This document shows positions 60,676 through 64,000 of a stretch of DNA of 64,000 nt, in pieces. The stretch's first letter is position 1; each line of letters begins with the position of its first letter. Made by a program: the position numbers and the translations under genes. Origin of the DNA: Chlorella sorokiniana (lineage: Eukaryota; Chlorophyta; Trebouxiophyceae; Chlorellales; Chlorellaceae); assembly GCA_025917655.1 (NCBI GenBank), contig CP084611.1:3224001-3288000 (forward strand), read 5' to 3'. The notes beneath the pieces were generated by a model that ran no database searches, was not told the origin of the DNA, and worked only from the letters and a program-made list of their open reading frames with translations.

Positions 60676-63600
60676 ATGGCTGCGCAATCCCCGGCTGCGC
60701 TTGTTGGGCCTTGCATAGAGCGAATCAACCAGGCGGCATCGGGCCGCAAGTACAACAAGCTCCGACAAGATGCCAAGGTGCGGCCGGCGGGAGCTGTGGG
60801 TGGGCGCCTGCCGCCTGGGAGGGCCTCCGCCGCCTCTGTGGGCTGTATGTGCGCATCACTGCTTGCGAGCTCCTTCCCTTGCAGGCCCTGCTGGGCAAGC
60901 TGGAGACGTTGCTGGTGCTGCAGCAGGGCGCGCCGGCCTCCGTGCAGGGCGAGCACGGCTCGGATCGAGCTGGCCCGGGCACGCCCACTGCACAGCGCGA
61001 AGCTGAGCAGGTTCAGGATGTCAGTGCGGCTGTGCCGGAGCAGCAGCCCGCGCCCGACAGCAGCCCAGCAGGGCAGGAGGTGGAGGTGGAGGAGGAGGTG
61101 GAGGTGAGGTTCCAGGAGGGCGAGGACGGCCAGGTGTGCTTCAAGCTGACCCTGAGCCCCGCCAAGGCGGCGGCAGCGGCAGCAGCGGAGCATGATGCCG
61201 ATCCAGGCCACATGCCTGTGTCGCCAGCTGCGGCGGCAGGATCAGCGGGGCGAGCCCCCGCATCCCGGCGCACCGAGGGCTCGGTGCCCCGGCCCGGCGC
61301 GCTGCACGACGGCGCCGCCAGGGGTGAGCGTGCACCGGCGGTTGCCTTCCGCATCCCGTGCTGCTGCTGAACTTCATGAGAGGCGTGCTGCATGCGCCCA
61401 GCATGCTTGATCTTCGATGGGGGCTGTACAGCGCGTGATTGGCACCCTCGCGTGGCCCCCGCAGAGCTGCTGTGCTTCCTGCGCGACGCGGTGGACACGC
61501 ACAAGGCGGCGCTGATGGAGGTCGCGCTGGACTGCATCCAGAAGCTCATCTCCTTCAAGCTCCTGCAGGGCCCAGTGCACCACATCAACCACAGGCGCGC
61601 TGGGCTGGTGCCGTCGGCAGGGGCAGAGGGGTGCCGCCGCTCCCGACGTGAAGGGGCTAGGTTCGGTTGAACCGTGGCCAGGTTTCGGTTGAACCGTGGC
61701 CAGGTTTCGGTTGAATCGTGGTGCTGGTCCTGCAGGCGGGACAGCACCTCACAAGGCAAGAAGAACGGCGAGGAGGACAGCACTCCTGCGCTGGACTTTG
61801 ACTCCCTGCCGCCACAGGCAAGGCCAGCTTGCACGCCGTTCAATTCTTGGGCACGTGTGGCTGCTCGCGCGCGGGCCTGCGCAGCGCAGCACGCGCCAAC
61901 AGGCCCTGCCCGCGGTCTGGCGCTGCTGCTGTGCAGGCGCAGGCCGTTGAGCTGGTGTGCCGCTGCGACGACGTCAGCGACGACGCCGTGGAGCTGCGCC
62001 TGCTCAAGGCGCTGCTGACGGCAGTCACCTCCACCTCGCTGGCGGTGCACGGCCAGGCGCTGCTGCTGGTGGTGCGCGCCTGCTACAACATCTTCCTCAC
62101 CTCCCGCTCCGACGTCAACCAGGCCACCGCCAAGGCCACGCTCACGCAGGTGCGGCGCGGGCGGCGGCAGCGCGCTCGTCGATGGCCGCTCTCGTCGATG
62201 GTCGCTGCTGCGGTCACGCCCCGTCCCCACCAACCGTTGGTGCCTGAACCCCGTGCCTGAACCCCCTTCCCCGCTGCGCAGATGCTCAACGTGGTGTTCC
62301 AGCGCATGGAGGCGGGTTCGTGCCACGTGGTGGTGCCCCCATCGTGGTGTCCGACCTGCTGGGCCTGCCCCCGCCGACGCCTCCAACATGAGCGCCTTTG
62401 TGCAGCAGTTCCTGGCCGACGTCATCGCCACGGTGGACCCCTTTGGCACCGTGGCGCAGGACATACAGCAGGTGGGGCGCCGCGCGGGGCAGCGGCCACC
62501 GCCGCCGCGCCGCCTGCCAGCCCAGCTGCGCATGCAGTGCAAGGCTGGTGCGTGACGCCGGTCCCGCCCCCGGGGCCTGCCTGCTGCAGGGCCTGGACGA
62601 GGCGTTTGTGAGCCCCAGGGCGGTGCTGGGCGAGGGCGACTTGGCTGACGACGACCTGCTGGACCCGTCGGACCCCACCGACCGCCAGCAGATCCAGTGG
62701 CGCCAGTCGCACCAGGGCGCCGCCAACGGGGCTGCCGCGGAGCACGGCGGCGAGCAGCAGCAGCAGCAGCAGCAGCAGCAGGCAGCGTTAGACGGCACGC
62801 AAGGTGCAGGGCCGGCTGCGGCTGCCGCCGCTCAGGCCGGTGCGTCGCCCGCACTGTCCAGCGCGGCGCCTGGGGATGCCGGGCGCGCCGCCAGCGCCAC
62901 GTCAGACGTCACCTCCGCCACCGCGGCGCTGGCGCTGTCGGAGCACCGCGGCGGCCACGGCAGCGAGAGCGGCGGCAGCGGCAAGCAGCTGAGCATGCCG
63001 GCGCAGCTGCAGAAGGACGCCTTCCTCGTCTTCCGCGCCCTCTGCAAGCTGTCCATCCGCTCCACGGAGACCGCACCCGGCAGCGAGATCACCACCGTGC
63101 GCGGCAAGGTGGGCGCCCCGGGGGCCACGCGGGCGGCAGACACGCGTGGCGGCGGGAACCGCTGTTGGAACCTGCGTCCACTCAACAACCCCCTGGCTCA
63201 GCCTCAGGCTCATGCCCCCAACCCCCACCCCGCTGCTGCCCGCCCGCCGCCGCAGGTGCTGGCGCTGGAGCTGCTGAAGATCCTGCTGGAGAACAGCGGC
63301 CCGCTGTTCCGCTCCACCGAGCGCTTTGTGTCGGCCATCAAGCAGTACCTGTGCCTGTCGCTGCTGAAGAACTGCCAGTCGGCGGTGCCCGCGGCGCTGC
63401 GCCTCTGCTGCTCCATCTTCCTCACCCTCATGACCAAGTTCCGCAAGAACCTGAAGGCCGAGATCGGCGTATTCTTCCCCATGATCCTGCTGCGCCCCAT
63501 CGAGCCCGCAGTCACGGGGCCACGCCCAACGCGGGAGGTGAGCGGGCACCGCGGCGGGCCAGGCTGCCCCCGGCCCGCGCCTTCCCACTCGCATCAACCG

Positions 63601-64000
63601 CCGTGTCGGCCTCTTGGTCTGTGCTTGGGCGACTGACGTGCTGCACCCTGCGTGCCCTGCCCTGCAGGCGCGGGCGCGCGCCCCCGCCCCCGTGGACATC
63701 GCGCACAAGGCGGTGGTGCTGCGCTGCCTGCAGGCTCAGTGCGAGGACGGCCAGCTGCTGGTGGACCTGTTTGTCAACTACGACTGCGACCTGGAGGGGG
63801 CCAACCTGTTTGAGCGCATGGCCACCGCGCTGGTGCGCATCGCGCAGGGCAGCCTGGCACACGATCCCGCCGCCGTGCAGACGCCGCTGGAGGAGCAGGC
63901 CATCCGATACGAGGTGGGCAGGGGTGGGGGGTGGCCGGGGTCCGGGCAGACGTGACGTGTGTGGCAAGGCACGGCGGCCACCGCAGGCCAGCGCTCGCGG
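60676..64000 (+). CDS. BIG: BIG-type ARF guanine nucleotide exchange factor, N-terminal part
   Basis: Brefeldin A-inhibited ARF-GEF of the trans-Golgi and endosomes, truncated by the window edge before its Sec7 domain. The ATG at 60676 opens [20 protein letters not shown] and then [15 protein letters not shown]. The DCB domain continues with [60 protein letters not shown] and [20 protein letters not shown]. An acidic and poly-Gln linker follows. Next are [34 protein letters not shown] and [20 protein letters not shown]. Last come [19 protein letters not shown] and the HUS box [16 protein letters not shown]. The order matches plant BIG proteins. A frame break occurs near 62340 and another near 63515. 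One intron holds a 22-bp minisatellite. Confidence 0.93.
61664..61722. repeat. 22-bp minisatellite in a BIG intron
   Basis: Two full copies of cggttgaaccgtggccaggt plus tt (61664-61685 and 61686-61707) and a partial third copy that carries a C-to-T change. Confidence 0.9.
62754..62781 (+). repeat. CAG repeat encoding poly-Gln in BIG
   Basis: About nine CAG codons in the linker between the DCB and HUS regions. Confidence 0.85.

Overview
This is nuclear DNA of a green alga, most likely a trebouxiophyte such as Chlorella or a relative. The genes are split by many short GT-AG introns, often with CTGCAG-like acceptors. Exons are strongly GC-rich. The gene set is eukaryotic and plant-like: V-ATPase subunit B, COG4, SRP19, XPG, PIG-O, UTP6, an SRRM1-like PWI protein, a BIG-type ARF-GEF, a plastid-type phylloquinone methyltransferase and a PHT4-like carrier. 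The genus is an inference; no organelle or rRNA marker is present.

Layout, left to right. 471-2903 (+) is a PNPOx-like/ferredoxin-reductase fusion. 3356-6532 (-) is an organellar glutamyl-tRNA synthetase. 7044-about 9393 (-) is a FemAB/DUF482 acyltransferase-like protein. 9577-11719 (-) is a PHT4/SLC17-type carrier. 12524-15889 (+) is a TPR-array protein. 16250-20408 (-) is formate-tetrahydrofolate ligase. 20726-24280 (-) is COG4. 24997-27603 (+) is V-ATPase B. 27842-29051 (-) is SRP19. 29652-33866 (-) is a large ankyrin-repeat protein. 33867-37820 is a gene-poor stretch of lower GC, with a fold-back repeat element, degenerate tandem repeats and an unrecognised small gene. 37821-43905 (-) is XPG/RAD2. 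44185-46210 (-) is a zinc alcohol dehydrogenase. 46360-50536 (-) is PIG-O. 50891-52004 (+) is MENG. 52233-54062 (-) is lipoyl synthase. 54345-57237 (+) is UTP6. 57370-59435 (-) is an SRRM1-like PWI protein. 59757-60111 (+) is an unrecognised small gene. 60287-60661 (+) is a LYR-motif protein. 60676 to the window end (+) is the N-terminal half of a BIG ARF-GEF.

The genes are mostly unrelated housekeeping functions: secretory pathway (COG4, SRP19, PIG-O, BIG, V-ATPase), RNA processing (UTP6, SRRM1-like), organelle metabolism (GluRS, lipoyl synthase, MENG, LYR protein), one-carbon metabolism (FTHFS) and DNA repair (XPG). No functional cluster was found. Gaps between genes are short, often 130-350 bp.

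Two things stand out. First, many conserved exons are interrupted by single-base frame breaks in G or C runs, even in essential genes. These are most simply sequence errors, so the CDS spans given here are gene extents, not clean reading frames. Second, 33.9-37.8 kb is compositionally unlike the rest and holds a near-perfect fold-back element whose loop is exactly three 22-bp repeats.
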